Part shown: positions 8,497 to 17,867 of the stretch, in pieces
Numbering within the stretch: the stretch's first letter is position 1
How the letters are laid out: each line of letters starts with the position of its first letter
DNA from: Ancylobacter gelatini
Lineage (GTDB): Bacteria; Pseudomonadota; Alphaproteobacteria; Rhizobiales; Xanthobacteraceae
Direction of reading: 5' to 3'
DNA: 64,000 nt
Assembly: GCF_022601675.1 (NCBI RefSeq)
Contig: NZ_JAKVIL010000004.1
Location: 124,001 to 188,000, forward strand
Made by a program: the position numbers and the translations under genes
Notes under the pieces: generated by a model
Told to the model about the DNA's origin: nothing
The model's database searches: none
What the model saw: only the letters and a program-made list of their open reading frames with translations

Positions 8497-8730
8497 TCAG
8501 CGGCGTGAGGTGTTCCAGGCATAGGCGAGGGCGAGCAAGGTGAGGGCGGCGGCCGACGCCGTGATGCCCATGGCCACGATGCCGGCCGGCGTCATCCGCG
8601 CGCTGCCCTGAATCGAGATCGACTTGCCGATCCGCATATCGAACACCGCCTTCATCTCCTCCGGGTGCGTGGGCACCGGCTCCGGTGCGGGCAAGGGCAG
8701 AGGCAGGGGCAGGCTGCGAGGCTCGCTCAT
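8497..8730 (-). CDS. Small single-pass membrane protein, hypothetical
   Basis: 77 residues: a proline/leucine-rich N-terminus (SLPLPLPLPAPEPVP), a polar middle (FDMRIGKSISIQGSARM) and one C-terminal membrane helix (TPAGIVAMGITASAAALTLLALAYAW) ending NTSRR. A GAGGGAAA SD site precedes the ATG. It lies upstream of, and on the same strand as, the small secreted protein gene, with a 68-base gap. Family not recognised. The orientation suggests a tail-anchored inner-membrane protein. Confidence 0.6.
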   Translation of the reverse strand: MSEPRSLPLPLPLPAPEPVPTHPEEMKAVFDMRIGKSISIQGSARMTPAGIVAMGITASAAALTLLALAYAWNTSRR

Positions 8731-8899
8731 CGCTGGTTTCCCTCATCACTGGCTTTCGCTGCCGGCCGGCGCCGGCTTGCCCGCCAAGCGTAGTCCTGCT
8801 TCGCTCCCCAGGCCATCCATCGTCGACCTAGCCGGCCGGGTTGCGGATAGGCTAGAAGGCGGCCAACGGGCACCCCGCGCCCGCCGGAGAGTGCCGCCC

Positions 8900-10045
8900 A
8901 TGACCCTCATCAATGTCGAGGACGCCCGACGGGCCGCGCGCCGGCGGCTGCCGCGCATCTTCTTCGACTATCTCGACGGCGGCGCCTTCGGCGAGCAGAC
9001 CATGGCGGCCAACACGGGCGATTTCGCGCGCTGGACGCTGCGCCAGCGCGTGCTGGTCGACGCCTCGATGCGGGATTTATCGACCACCTTCCTCGGGCGC
9101 CGCCATGCCGTGCCGTTCATGCTCGGCCCGGTCGGCTTTCTCGGCCTCTATGCCGGCCATGGCGAAGTGCAGGCCGCGCAGGCCGCCCATGACGCCGGCA
9201 CCGCGCTGTGCCTGTCCACCTTCTCCATCGCCTCGATCGGCGAATTGCGGGAAAAGACCACGGGCGCGCTCGATTTCCAGCTCTATGTGCTGAACGATCG
9301 CGGTCTGAGCGAGGAGATTATTGCGCAGGCGCAGGCGGCGGGGGTGGAGAACCTCTACCTCACCGTCGACACCGCCATCACCTCGGTGCGCGAGCGCGAC
9401 GTGCGCAACGGATTCCGCTCGCTCACCAGAGTGGGGCCGGGCCTGCTGGCGAAGCTCGCCTTGCACCCGCGCTGGTGCGTCGACATGAGCCGGGCCGGCA
9501 CGCCGCGCGTCGGCGCGATCGCCCATCGCCCGGAATTCGGCGCCGGCCTTTTGGAACAGGCGAGCCACCTCTCGCGTGGCATCGACACGTCGCTGTCGTG
9601 GCGCGACGTGGAGTGGCTGCGCGCGCGCTGGCCGGGCCGGCTGGTGCTCAAGGGTCTGCTCGACCCCGAGGACGCGCGGCTGGCCAAGGCGGCCGGAGTC
9701 GACGCCATCGTGGTCTCGAACCATGGCGGGCGCCAGCTCGACGGCGCCTCCTCGACCATCGCGGCGCTGCCGGCCATCGTCGACGCCCTGGAAGGCGGGA
9801 TGGAGATTCTGGTGGATGGCGGCTTCCGGCGCGGGGCGGACATCGTGAAGGCGCTTGCGCTCGGCGCCTCCGGCGTGCTGCTTGGCCGTGCCTATGTCTA
9901 CGGCCTCGGCGCCGCCGGCGGGGCAGGGGTGGCGCGAGTGATCGCCCATCTGACTGAGGAGGTCGACATAACGCTGGCGCTGATGGGCTTGACCTCGGTC
10001 GCCGAGCTGAAAAATGTCGGCCGTGTGGCGCTGCGCCCGGCATGA
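8900..10045 (+). CDS. FMN-dependent alpha-hydroxy-acid dehydrogenase (LldD-like)
   Basis: 381 residues, normal for the family of L-lactate dehydrogenase, glycolate oxidase and mandelate dehydrogenase. It begins LINVEDARRAARRRLPRIFFDYLDGGAFGE, the standard N-terminus, and contains the active-site block VSNHGGRQLDGA, in which the His is the catalytic base and the Arg binds the carboxylate, then ILVDGGFRRGADIVKALALGA for FMN phosphate binding. It oxidises an L-2-hydroxy acid, probably L-lactate, passing electrons to quinone or oxygen. Substrate not settled from sequence. No lactate permease or regulator is adjacent. Confidence 0.88.
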   Translation: MTLINVEDARRAARRRLPRIFFDYLDGGAFGEQTMAANTGDFARWTLRQRVLVDASMRDLSTTFLGRRHAVPFMLGPVGFLGLYAGHGEVQAAQAAHDAGTALCLSTFSIASIGELREKTTGALDFQLYVLNDRGLSEEIIAQAQAAGVENLYLTVDTAITSVRERDVRNGFRSLTRVGPGLLAKLALHPRWCVDMSRAGTPRVGAIAHRPEFGAGLLEQASHLSRGIDTSLSWRDVEWLRARWPGRLVLKGLLDPEDARLAKAAGVDAIVVSNHGGRQLDGASSTIAALPAIVDALEGGMEILVDGGFRRGADIVKALALGASGVLLGRAYVYGLGAAGGAGVARVIAHLTEEVDITLALMGLTSVAELKNVGRVALRPA

Positions 10046-10274
10046 CGGAGCGGCAGCGCGAAATCGCCCGATACCGCCATACTTTACCCTTCGTTCACCA
10101 CGTTGGCGCGGACGCCGCATTTTCGCCCCACTCAAACAGCCTTCTGTGACATAAGGAGTGGGATCGGGGGGTGTTTGCACCCGTCGGTGTCGATGCAGTT
10201 GCGTGCGAGCCGTGAGAAGGCGCCGGGTACAGGCGTCGCGACGGGGTAGGGCGCATAGCAAGCGGTCGGGGTGT

Positions 10275-11372
10275 ATGACGACGTATCGAGCTCTCGTACG
10301 AGCTGCCGGCCAGTTGCCGGCTCAGGTGACGGTTGGCCGCGTCGGTCGCGTTGCGGCGCTGCTGGGTATCGGCCTTCTGGCCGCCAATTGCACCGGCGAC
10401 AACAAGCTCACCAGCAAGATCGATCCGAAATACGGCGTTTCCGCCAGCCCGCGCGTCGTGGCCATGGGTGATCCGGTTCCCAAGGGTGGCGGCGCCTATC
10501 GCGTCGGCAAGCCCTACAAGGTCGCCGGCAAGACCTACGTGCCCAAGGAAATGAACAAGGGCGAGAAGTTCGAAGGCCTCGCCTCCTGGTATGGCGACGA
10601 TTTCCACGGTCGCATGACCGCCAATGGCGAAGTGTTCGACATGCACTCGATCGCCGCCGCCCATCCCACCCTGCCGATGCCGAGCTATGTCCGCGTGACC
10701 AACAAGGACAATGGCCGCTCCATGGTGGTGCGCGTGAACGATCGCGGGCCGTATCACGGCAACCGCGTGATCGACGTCTCCCAGCGGGCGGCGGACATGC
10801 TCGGCTTCAAGAGCCGCGGCACCGCGCGCGTGAAGGTGGAGTATATCGGCCCGGCCCGCCTTGAGGGCTCCGACGACATCCAGCTCGCCGCCACCTTGCG
10901 CACCAATACGCCGGCGCCGGAGCCGACCGTCATGGTGGCCTCCGCGTCGTCGTCCACGCTGATGGTTGCCTCCAATGGCCCGATCACCGCCGTGCGGGCC
11001 ACCCGCACCACCGTGATCGCCGCCGCCAACGTGCCGCTGCCGCCGAGCCGTCCCTTCGACCTCGGCGAGGGCATGGAAGAGACCGTCGCGTCCGCCGCGC
11101 CGATGGCGCCGACCTATGTGGCTCCCCGCGCCAAGCCCGTCGCGGTCGCCAGCGCCCCGGCGCCGCGTCCCGTGATCAACCCCGCGAGCGCGCCGCGTCC
11201 GGTGCAGGCCGCCGCGCTCGCGCAGCCGCGCCGCACCCCGGTCGAGCCGCCGCCGCCGGTCATCGCCTCGGCGCCGGAAGCCAGTGGCTGGATGGTCGGC
11301 GCCCAGCCCGCCATGGGCTATGCCGCCACCGGCGTGCTGACCCCGGTCGGCACCGGACGCGGGCTGTACTGA
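10275..11372 (+). CDS. rlpA: RlpA-type septal ring lytic transglycosylase
   Basis: 365 residues. The N-terminus has a hydrophobic segment ending LLAANC, a possible but non-standard lipobox (Asn just before Cys). The double-psi beta-barrel RlpA domain covers about 95-190: GLASWYGDDFHGRMTANGEVFDM, AAHPTLPMPSYVRVTN, VVRVNDRGPYHGNRVIDVSQRAA. The D and H residues needed for cleaving denuded glycan are present. The C-terminal 170 residues are Ala/Pro/Val low complexity and no SPOR domain is visible, unlike E. coli RlpA. The next gene is a carboxypeptidase, so both act on peptidoglycan. Confidence 0.88.
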   Translation: MTTYRALVRAAGQLPAQVTVGRVGRVAALLGIGLLAANCTGDNKLTSKIDPKYGVSASPRVVAMGDPVPKGGGAYRVGKPYKVAGKTYVPKEMNKGEKFEGLASWYGDDFHGRMTANGEVFDMHSIAAAHPTLPMPSYVRVTNKDNGRSMVVRVNDRGPYHGNRVIDVSQRAADMLGFKSRGTARVKVEYIGPARLEGSDDIQLAATLRTNTPAPEPTVMVASASSSTLMVASNGPITAVRATRTTVIAAANVPLPPSRPFDLGEGMEETVASAAPMAPTYVAPRAKPVAVASAPAPRPVINPASAPRPVQAAALAQPRRTPVEPPPPVIASAPEASGWMVGAQPAMGYAATGVLTPVGTGRGLY

Positions 11373-11527
11373 GCGCTCGATCGGCCGGACGCGCCAGCCG
11401 GGCGGGCCACGCCCGGCATTAAGCATCAAACCTCCACCGCATTGCAGCAGCGGGTTCGGGCTGATAATCCTTGCCCCATGCCGGGGACGGCCTGCACAGC
11501 GCTGCGGAGCGAACGGCACGAGGCTGA

Positions 11528-12724
11528 ATGATGCGGATTTTCGTGTGTCTGGTGCTCGCCCTGCTTGCCGCGCCCGGCGCGGCGCACGCGCAGCAGCCCC
11601 AGACGCCGACCATCGCCTCGCCCCAGGCCCTTCTGCTCGACTTTGAAAGCGGCACGGTGCTGTTCGAGCGCAATGCCGACACGCAGAACTTTCCCGGCTC
11701 GCTGGCCAAGCTGATGACCATGGCCGTCGTGTTCCGCGAGATCGCCGAAAAGCGCCTCTCGCCGGACACCGAGTTTCAGGTGAGCGAATATGCCTGGCGG
11801 CGGGGTGGGGCGCCCTCGGGGGGCGCGACCATGTTCGCGGCGCTGAAAAGCTCGATCAAGGTCAGCGACCTGATCCGCGGCACGATCATCCCGAACGGCA
11901 ACGACGCCACCATCATCCTGGCCGAGGGCATCGCCGGCAACGAACTCGGCTTCTCGGGAATGATGAACCAGGAGGCCAAGCGGCTCGGCCTCGACAATTC
12001 GCGCTTCACCAACACCAATGGCCTGTCCGACCCGGACCAGAAGACCACGGCGCGCGATCTCGCCACGCTGGCGGCGCATATCATTCGCAGCTACCCGGAC
12101 GAGTACAAGGTCTATAGCGAACCGGACTTCCTCTGGAGCAAGATCCGCCAGAACAACCGCAACCCGCTGCTCGGCATGAGCCTGGGCGCCGACGGGTTCC
12201 AGACCGGCTATCTCAAGGAAGCCGGCTTCAATCTCGTCGGCTCGGCAGTGCAGGGCGACCAGCGGCTGATCGTCGTGATCATGGGCGCCAAGACCGACCG
12301 CGAGCGCTCCGATGACGCCCGCAAGCTGCTGGAATGGGGCTTCCGCTCCTTCGAATCGCGCGTGCTGTTCGAGAAGGGGCAGGAGGTCGGCGAGGCCGTG
12401 CTCTATGGCGGGAATCGCGGCGGCGCACCGCTGACCGGGGTCGACACCATCCGCATTCTGGTGCCGCGCAATGGCGACCAGCGCATCACCGCCCGCATCC
12501 AGTATGAGGGGCCGGTCATGGCGCCGGTGGAGAAGGGAACGGAACTCGCCCGTCTCCGGGTGTTCCGCGGCGAGCAGGTCGCGCTCGACGTGCCGCTGGT
12601 GGCGGCCGAATCCGTGGCGGAAGGCCCGCTGTGGCGCCGCGCCATGGATGGCGCCTATGAGTTGGTCGTCGGCCTGCTGCGGCAGGGCTACACCAAGCTG
12701 GCAACGGTCAAGCTGACAGGCTGA
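11528..12724 (+). CDS. D-alanyl-D-alanine carboxypeptidase family (PBP5/6-like) with variant motifs
   Basis: 398 residues, DacA/DacC-like. A signal peptide (residues 1-21, ending AHAQ) is followed by the S11 peptidase domain and a C-terminal beta domain with a final amphipathic stretch (VVGLLRQGYTKLATVKLTG) suited to membrane anchoring. The nucleophile motif SLAK is intact. The second motif, usually SxN, reads NGN (IIPNGNDATIILAEG), and the KTG motif reads QTG (DGFQTGYLKEAG). Two of three active-site motifs are thus altered. The protein trims peptidoglycan stem peptides if active. It sits 4 bases before tmk. Confidence 0.85.
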   Translation: MMRIFVCLVLALLAAPGAAHAQQPQTPTIASPQALLLDFESGTVLFERNADTQNFPGSLAKLMTMAVVFREIAEKRLSPDTEFQVSEYAWRRGGAPSGGATMFAALKSSIKVSDLIRGTIIPNGNDATIILAEGIAGNELGFSGMMNQEAKRLGLDNSRFTNTNGLSDPDQKTTARDLATLAAHIIRSYPDEYKVYSEPDFLWSKIRQNNRNPLLGMSLGADGFQTGYLKEAGFNLVGSAVQGDQRLIVVIMGAKTDRERSDDARKLLEWGFRSFESRVLFEKGQEVGEAVLYGGNRGGAPLTGVDTIRILVPRNGDQRITARIQYEGPVMAPVEKGTELARLRVFRGEQVALDVPLVAAESVAEGPLWRRAMDGAYELVVGLLRQGYTKLATVKLTG

Positions 12725-12727
12725 ACC

Positions 12728-13477
12728 ATGGCCCCCCCCCGCCGTTTCAGCAGCAAGCCTGCCAGCGCCGCAACCGAGCCCACGGTGCGGCGCGGGCGCT
12801 TCATCACCTTCGAGGGCGGCGAGGGCGCCGGCAAGTCGACGCAGGTACGCCTGTTGAGCGAGCGCCTGCGCCAAAGCGGCATCCACGCCGCCACCACGCG
12901 CGAGCCCGGCGGTTCGCCCGGGGCGGAAATCATGCGCCATGTCGTGCTCTCCGGCGCCGCCAAGCCGCTCGGCCCGTTCGCCGAGGCCGCGCTGTTCGCG
13001 GCGGCACGGGCGGACCATCTCGACGTCACCATCCGCCCGACGCTGGCAAGCGGAAGCTGGGTGATCTGCGACCGCTTCGCCGATTCCACCCGCGCCTATC
13101 AGGGCGTGCTGGGCGATCTCGACCCGCGGCTGATCGCGGCGCTGGAATCGGTCACCGTCGGCGACACGCGGCCGGACCTGACTCTCATTCTCGACCTGCC
13201 GGCCGCCGAGGGCCTCGCCCGCGCCGCCGCGCGTTCCGGCAGCAATGCCGACCGCTTCGAGAGCGAGGATCTGAACTTCCACCTGCGGCTGCGCGAGGCG
13301 TTTCGCGACATCGCGACCCGCGAGCCGGCGCGCTGCGTGCTGATCGACGCCTCGGGCACGCCGGATGCGGTCGCGGATGCGGTGTGGCAGGTGGTGACCA
13401 CGCGCCTCGGCGACTACCTGCCAAAGCGCCCCGGCCCGCCGCCCGCGCCGCAGCGCGTCGTGGCACGCCGGGCATGA
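12728..13477 (+). CDS. tmk: Thymidylate kinase
   Basis: 249 residues. It phosphorylates dTMP to dTDP for DNA synthesis. The P-loop FEGGEGAGKST is at about 37-47, after a 30-residue basic N-terminal extension; TREPGGSPGAE (dTMP binding) and VICDRFADSTRAYQG follow, as in TMP kinases. The extension makes it longer than the usual 205-215 residues, and a second candidate start is the ATG-less region near the P-loop, so the ATG at 12728 is kept. The order tmk-holB-metG-tatD is a standard bacterial cluster. Confidence 0.95.
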   Translation: MAPPRRFSSKPASAATEPTVRRGRFITFEGGEGAGKSTQVRLLSERLRQSGIHAATTREPGGSPGAEIMRHVVLSGAAKPLGPFAEAALFAAARADHLDVTIRPTLASGSWVICDRFADSTRAYQGVLGDLDPRLIAALESVTVGDTRPDLTLILDLPAAEGLARAAARSGSNADRFESEDLNFHLRLREAFRDIATREPARCVLIDASGTPDAVADAVWQVVTTRLGDYLPKRPGPPPAPQRVVARRA

Positions 13478-13498
13478 GGGCGCGATGAGCGACGCCAA

Positions 13499-14533
13499 AT
13501 GAGCGATACCCTCCCGGAAGCCGACCGCTTTGGCACCGCCCCCTCGCCGCGTGAGCGGCACGAGCTGTTCGGCCATGGCGAGGCCGAAGCGATGGTGCGC
13601 GAGGCCTGGAACGCCGGGCGCCTGCCCCATGCCCTGCTGATTGGCGGGCGTGAGGGCATCGGCAAGGCGACCTTTGCCTATCGCGTCGCGCGCTTCGTAC
13701 TTGCGAACGGCGCGGCGCCCGCGGGCTCGATCGCGGTCGATCCGACCCATTCCGCCGCCCGGCAGGTCGATGCGCTCTCGCACCCCGATCTTCTGGTGCT
13801 GCGCCGCACGCCGAACGACAGCGGCAAGCTGCCCTCGATGATCCCGGCCGAACAGGTCCGCAAGGTGCGCTCCTTCTTCGGCTCCACGGCGGCGCTGGGT
13901 GGCTGGCGGGTGTGCATCGTCGACACGCTGGACGAGATGAACGCGCAAGGCGCGAACGCGCTGCTGAAAACGCTGGAGGAGCCGCCGACGCGCGCGCTGT
14001 TCCTGCTGGTGAGCCACGCGCCGGGCCGGCTGCTGCCGACCATCCGCTCGCGCTGCCGGGCCGTATCGCTGCGCCCGCTCGCCACCGGCGAGGTGGTCAC
14101 CGCGCTGGAGAGCCTCGCAGGCGCGATGACCGACCTCGACGCCGCGCGCTTCCCCGAGGCGGCGGAGGCGAGCGAGGGCAGCGTGCGCGAGGCGCTGGCG
14201 CTGTTGACCGGCGACGGGCTGGCCGTGCGCAAGGCAACGCACGACCTGCTCGACCGCCTGCCCGATGTCGACCGCAAGGGCCTGCACGCGCTGGGCGAAA
14301 AACTGCAGGGCGACCGGGGAGGGGCGCTCGACAGCTTCGTCGCGACGGTCGAGAACTGGATTTCCGACCACGCCACCGGACGGCGGCAAAGCCCCTCGCT
14401 TCGCCTTGCACGCCTGCCGGAGGTGTGGGAGAAGGTTCGCCGCGCGGCGATCGACGCGGATACCTACAATCTCGACCGCAAGACGCTCGTCTTCAGGATC
14501 TTCGCGTCGCTTGACGAGGCCGTGCGTCGCTAA
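13499..14533 (+). CDS. holB: DNA polymerase III subunit delta'
   Basis: 344 residues, a clamp-loader subunit with an AAA+ fold. Seen: [43 protein letters not shown] (delta'/tau N-terminal region with a degenerate P-loop), [45 protein letters not shown] (sensor and Walker B region) and [19 protein letters not shown] (SRC motif). The zinc-binding cysteines of E. coli delta' are absent, which is common in alphaproteobacteria. The ATG at 13499 overlaps the stop of a five-codon reading frame at 13485-13502. Confidence 0.93.
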   Translation: MSDTLPEADRFGTAPSPRERHELFGHGEAEAMVREAWNAGRLPHALLIGGREGIGKATFAYRVARFVLANGAAPAGSIAVDPTHSAARQVDALSHPDLLVLRRTPNDSGKLPSMIPAEQVRKVRSFFGSTAALGGWRVCIVDTLDEMNAQGANALLKTLEEPPTRALFLLVSHAPGRLLPTIRSRCRAVSLRPLATGEVVTALESLAGAMTDLDAARFPEAAEASEGSVREALALLTGDGLAVRKATHDLLDRLPDVDRKGLHALGEKLQGDRGGALDSFVATVENWISDHATGRRQSPSLRLARLPEVWEKVRRAAIDADTYNLDRKTLVFRIFASLDEAVRR

Positions 14534-14603
14534 CGCACCCGCCTCCCGGCGACGGGCCCTGACGGCACCCGGTCGCGGCGCTGACAGCTCAGGAAGTTCT
14601 CGC

Positions 14604-16160
14604 GTGAAACCCGCCTACTACATCACCACCGCCATCGACTACCCGAACGGCTTTCCTCATATCGGCCACGCCTATGAGAAGATCGCCTCCGACGCGCTCG
14701 CGCGCTTCAAGAAGCTGGACGGCTATGACGTCTACTTCCTGACCGGCACCGACGAGCACGGGCTGAAAATGGCGCAGACGGCGGAAAAGCAGGGGCTTAC
14801 GCCGCTGGAATGGGCGACGAAGAACGCCACGCGCTTCAAGGAGATGGATGCGCTGCTGGGCGTCGACTACGACCGCTTCATCCGCACCACCGACCGGGAC
14901 CATATCGTCTCGACGCAGGCGATCTGGGAGAAGATGGTCGCCAAGGGCGACATCTATCTCGGCGCGTATTCCGGCTGGTATTCGGTGCGTGACGAGGCCT
15001 ATTACGCCGAGGACGAGACCAGCGTGAACGCCGACGGCGTGCGGCTCGGCCCGCAGGGTACGCCGGTGGAATGGACCGAGGAGAAGAGCTATTTCTTCCG
15101 CCTCTCGGCGTATCAGAACACGCTGCTCGCCTATTATGACGCGCACCCGGACTTCATCCGCCCCGATGTGCGGCGCAATGAGGTGACGAGCTTCGTCAAA
15201 AGCGGGCTGCAGGACCTCTCGATCAGCCGCACCACCTTCAGCTGGGGCATTCCGGTGCCCGGCGACGAGGCGCATGTGATGTATGTCTGGGTCGACGCCC
15301 TGACCAACTACATCACCGGCGTCGGCTATCCCGACACCGAGGGCGCGTCGTTCAAGCGGTTCTGGCCGGCGGACCTGCACGTCATCGGCAAGGACATCAT
15401 CCGCTTCCACGCGGTGTACTGGCCCGCCTTCCTGCTCTCCGCCGGCCTTGAGCCGCCGAAGACCGTGTTCGCCCACGGCTTCATCCATAATCGCGGGGAG
15501 AAGATGTCGAAGTCGGTCGGCAATGTGATCGACCCGTTCGACCTTGCGAAGGCCTATGGCGTCGACGCGCTGCGCTATTTCCTGCTGCGCGAGATTCCGT
15601 TCGGGCAGGATGGCTCCTACAGCCACGAGGCCATCGTCGCGCGCACCAATGCCGACCTTGCCAACGACCTCGGCAACCTCGCCCAGCGCTCGCTCTCGAT
15701 GATCGCCAAGAACCTCGGTGGCACGCTCCCCGAGCCCGGCCCGCTCTCGGCGGAAGACGCCGCCATCCTCGCCGGCGCCGACGCCATGGGCGCCAAGGTG
15801 CGCGAGGCGATGGAGGGCCAGCAGATTCACAACGCGCTGGCGGCGATCTGGGCCGTGGTTGCGGACGCCAACCGCTATTTCGCCGCCTCCGCGCCCTGGG
15901 AACTGCGCAAGAACGACCCGGAGCGCTTCGGCACCGTGCTGTGGACCACGGCCGAGGTGATCCGGCAGGTCGCGATTCTCGCCCAGCCCTTCGTGCCGGT
16001 GAGCGCGGGCAAGCTGCTCGACCTGATCGCCGTGCCGGCCGAGGGCCGCGACTTCGCCACGCTCGGCGAGGCCGGGCGGCTGAAGGGCGGCACGGTGCTG
16101 CCGGCCCCGGCGCCGGTGTTCCCGCGCTATGTCGAGCCCGAGGCGGCGGCGGGCGCATGA
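14604..16160 (+). CDS. metG: Methionyl-tRNA synthetase
   Basis: 518 residues. It charges tRNA-Met. Class I signatures are HIGH in [15 protein letters not shown] at about 15-25 and KMSKS in [18 protein letters not shown] at about 300. The short form is present, with no C-terminal tRNA-binding EMAP-like domain and no obvious four-cysteine zinc knuckle in the connecting peptide. The GTG at 14604 is taken as the start because [15 protein letters not shown] is the normal beginning; the frame continues upstream only as the shadow of holB. The stop overlaps tatD (ATGA). Confidence 0.96.
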   Translation: MKPAYYITTAIDYPNGFPHIGHAYEKIASDALARFKKLDGYDVYFLTGTDEHGLKMAQTAEKQGLTPLEWATKNATRFKEMDALLGVDYDRFIRTTDRDHIVSTQAIWEKMVAKGDIYLGAYSGWYSVRDEAYYAEDETSVNADGVRLGPQGTPVEWTEEKSYFFRLSAYQNTLLAYYDAHPDFIRPDVRRNEVTSFVKSGLQDLSISRTTFSWGIPVPGDEAHVMYVWVDALTNYITGVGYPDTEGASFKRFWPADLHVIGKDIIRFHAVYWPAFLLSAGLEPPKTVFAHGFIHNRGEKMSKSVGNVIDPFDLAKAYGVDALRYFLLREIPFGQDGSYSHEAIVARTNADLANDLGNLAQRSLSMIAKNLGGTLPEPGPLSAEDAAILAGADAMGAKVREAMEGQQIHNALAAIWAVVADANRYFAASAPWELRKNDPERFGTVLWTTAEVIRQVAILAQPFVPVSAGKLLDLIAVPAEGRDFATLGEAGRLKGGTVLPAPAPVFPRYVEPEAAAGA

Positions 16161-16930
16161 TCGTCGACAGCCATTGCCATCTCGACTTCCCGGATTTTTC
16201 CGCCGAGCTCGACGCCGTGGTCGAGCGGGCGAGGGCGGCCGGGGTGGGGCGCCTGGTCACCATCGGCACCCGCATCCGCCGCGCGGGCGAGGTCAAGGCG
16301 ATCGCCGAGCGTTTCGACGACGTGTTCTGCTCGGTCGGCACGCACCCGCACAATGCCGGCGAGGAAGTCGACGTGACGCTGGACGAACTGCTGCGCGAGG
16401 CCGACCATCCCAAGGTGGTGGCGATCGGCGAGGCGGGGCTCGACTATCATTACGATACCGCGCCACGCGAGGCGCAGGCCGCCGGCTTCCGCATGCACAT
16501 CGCCGCCGCGCGGCAGACCGGGCTGCCGCTGGTGATCCACGCCCGCGACGCCGACGAGGACACCGCCGCGATCCTTGAGGAAGAGAGCGCCAAGGGCGCC
16601 TTTCCCTTCGTGCTGCACTGCTTCACCGCCGGGCCCGATCTTGCGCGTCGCGCCGTCGCGCTGGGCGGCTATGTGTCGTTCTCCGGCATATTGACCTTCA
16701 AGACCGGCGCGCCGCTGCGCGAGATCGCGGCCTCGCTGCCGGAGGACCGGCTGCTGGTGGAGACCGACGCGCCGTATCTCGCGCCGAATCCGTGGCGGGG
16801 AAAGCGCAACGAGCCTTCCTATGTGGTGGAGACCGCCCGTATATTGGGCGAGACACGCGGTCTGTCGCGCGAGGACATCGCCGCCGTGACCACGCGCAAT
16901 TTCTTCCGCCTGTTCTCCAAGGCCAGCTGA
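16157..16930 (+). CDS. TatD family metal-dependent deoxyribonuclease
   Basis: 257 residues of the TatD/YcfH amidohydrolase-fold family: [12 protein letters not shown] (HxH metal ligands), the catalytic Glu in [34 protein letters not shown] and the final metal-ligand block [22 protein letters not shown]. Members have 3'-5' exonuclease activity and take part in DNA repair. The ATG overlaps the metG stop, so translation is coupled. Next to it is the MBL hydrolase, its regular partner in alphaproteobacteria. Confidence 0.94.
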   Translation: MIVDSHCHLDFPDFSAELDAVVERARAAGVGRLVTIGTRIRRAGEVKAIAERFDDVFCSVGTHPHNAGEEVDVTLDELLREADHPKVVAIGEAGLDYHYDTAPREAQAAGFRMHIAAARQTGLPLVIHARDADEDTAAILEEESAKGAFPFVLHCFTAGPDLARRAVALGGYVSFSGILTFKTGAPLREIAASLPEDRLLVETDAPYLAPNPWRGKRNEPSYVVETARILGETRGLSREDIAAVTTRNFFRLFSKAS

Positions 16931-16949
16931 CACAGGACGCATCCCCGGC

Positions 16950-17750
16950 ATGGCTTTCCACTTCACCATTCTCGGCTGCGGCTCCTCGGGCGGGGTGCCG
17001 CGAGTCGGGCAGGGGTGGGGGGCCTGCGACCCCACGGAACCGAAGAACCGCCGCCGCCGCTGCTCGATGCTGGCCGAGCGCTACGCGGAAGGCGAGGGGC
17101 GCCCTACCCGTGTTCTGATCGACACCTCGCCGGACCTGCGCGAACAATTGCTCGACGCGCACGTCGACCGGCTCGACGCGGTGCTGTTCACCCACGAGCA
17201 CGCCGACCACACCCACGGCATCGACGATCTGCGCCCGCTCACCATCCAGCACCGGCGGCGCATCGACGTGCATGTCGACGCCGAGACCTCGGCCGTGCTG
17301 CACCAGCGCTTCGGCTACTGCTTCCAGACGCCGCCGGGCAGCGACTATCCGCCAATCCTCACCGAGCATCGGTTCGGCGACGGGGACGCCATCCGCATTC
17401 CCGGACCCGGCGGGACGCTGGAGGCGCTGGCGTTCCGGCAGTTCCACGGCAACATCTCGTCCTATGGCTTCCGCATTGGCGGGCTGGCTTATTCCAGCGA
17501 CCTGCACGACCTGCCGCCGTCGAGCCTGCCTTATCTGGAAGACCTCGACGTCTGGGTGATCGACGCGCTGCGCTACACGCCGCACCCGACGCATTTCTCG
17601 CTGAGCGAGGCGCTGGGCTGGATCGAGCGCATGAAGCCGCGCCGGGCCGTGCTGACCAACCTGCACACCGATCTGGATTACGAGACGCTGCGCCGAGAAC
17701 TGCCGGCGCACATCATCCCGGCCTATGACGGCCTGAAAATCGAGACCTGA
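16950..17750 (+). CDS. MBL-fold metallo-hydrolase (PhnP/RNase Z-like)
   Basis: 266 residues of the metallo-beta-lactamase fold. The metal motif HEHADHTHGIDDLRPL (HxHxDH) is at about 81-96; ILGCGSSGGVPRVGQGWGACDP at the N-terminus and RQFHGNISSYGFRIGGLAYSSDL are typical of the PhnP-like cyclic phosphodiesterase branch. The exact substrate is unknown. It starts 19 bases after the tatD-like gene and completes a metG-tatD-MBL unit. Confidence 0.9.
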   Translation: MAFHFTILGCGSSGGVPRVGQGWGACDPTEPKNRRRRCSMLAERYAEGEGRPTRVLIDTSPDLREQLLDAHVDRLDAVLFTHEHADHTHGIDDLRPLTIQHRRRIDVHVDAETSAVLHQRFGYCFQTPPGSDYPPILTEHRFGDGDAIRIPGPGGTLEALAFRQFHGNISSYGFRIGGLAYSSDLHDLPPSSLPYLEDLDVWVIDALRYTPHPTHFSLSEALGWIERMKPRRAVLTNLHTDLDYETLRRELPAHIIPAYDGLKIET

Positions 17751-17867
17751 CAGCAGGTTGCCGCCAATTTCGCAAGCAGCTCCCATGTCGTCATATCCGT
17801 TTGTTTTCCATAATATGTCTTCTGCGAATCATATCTGGCGCAGAAACCAGCCGGTGGAGATGCCGTC

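Noticed and set aside
11426..14389. A 987-codon open frame on the minus strand opposite dacA, tmk and holB
   Set aside because: It is antisense to three clear genes and its product is His/Arg/Gln-rich with no domain, as expected from high GC at third positions.
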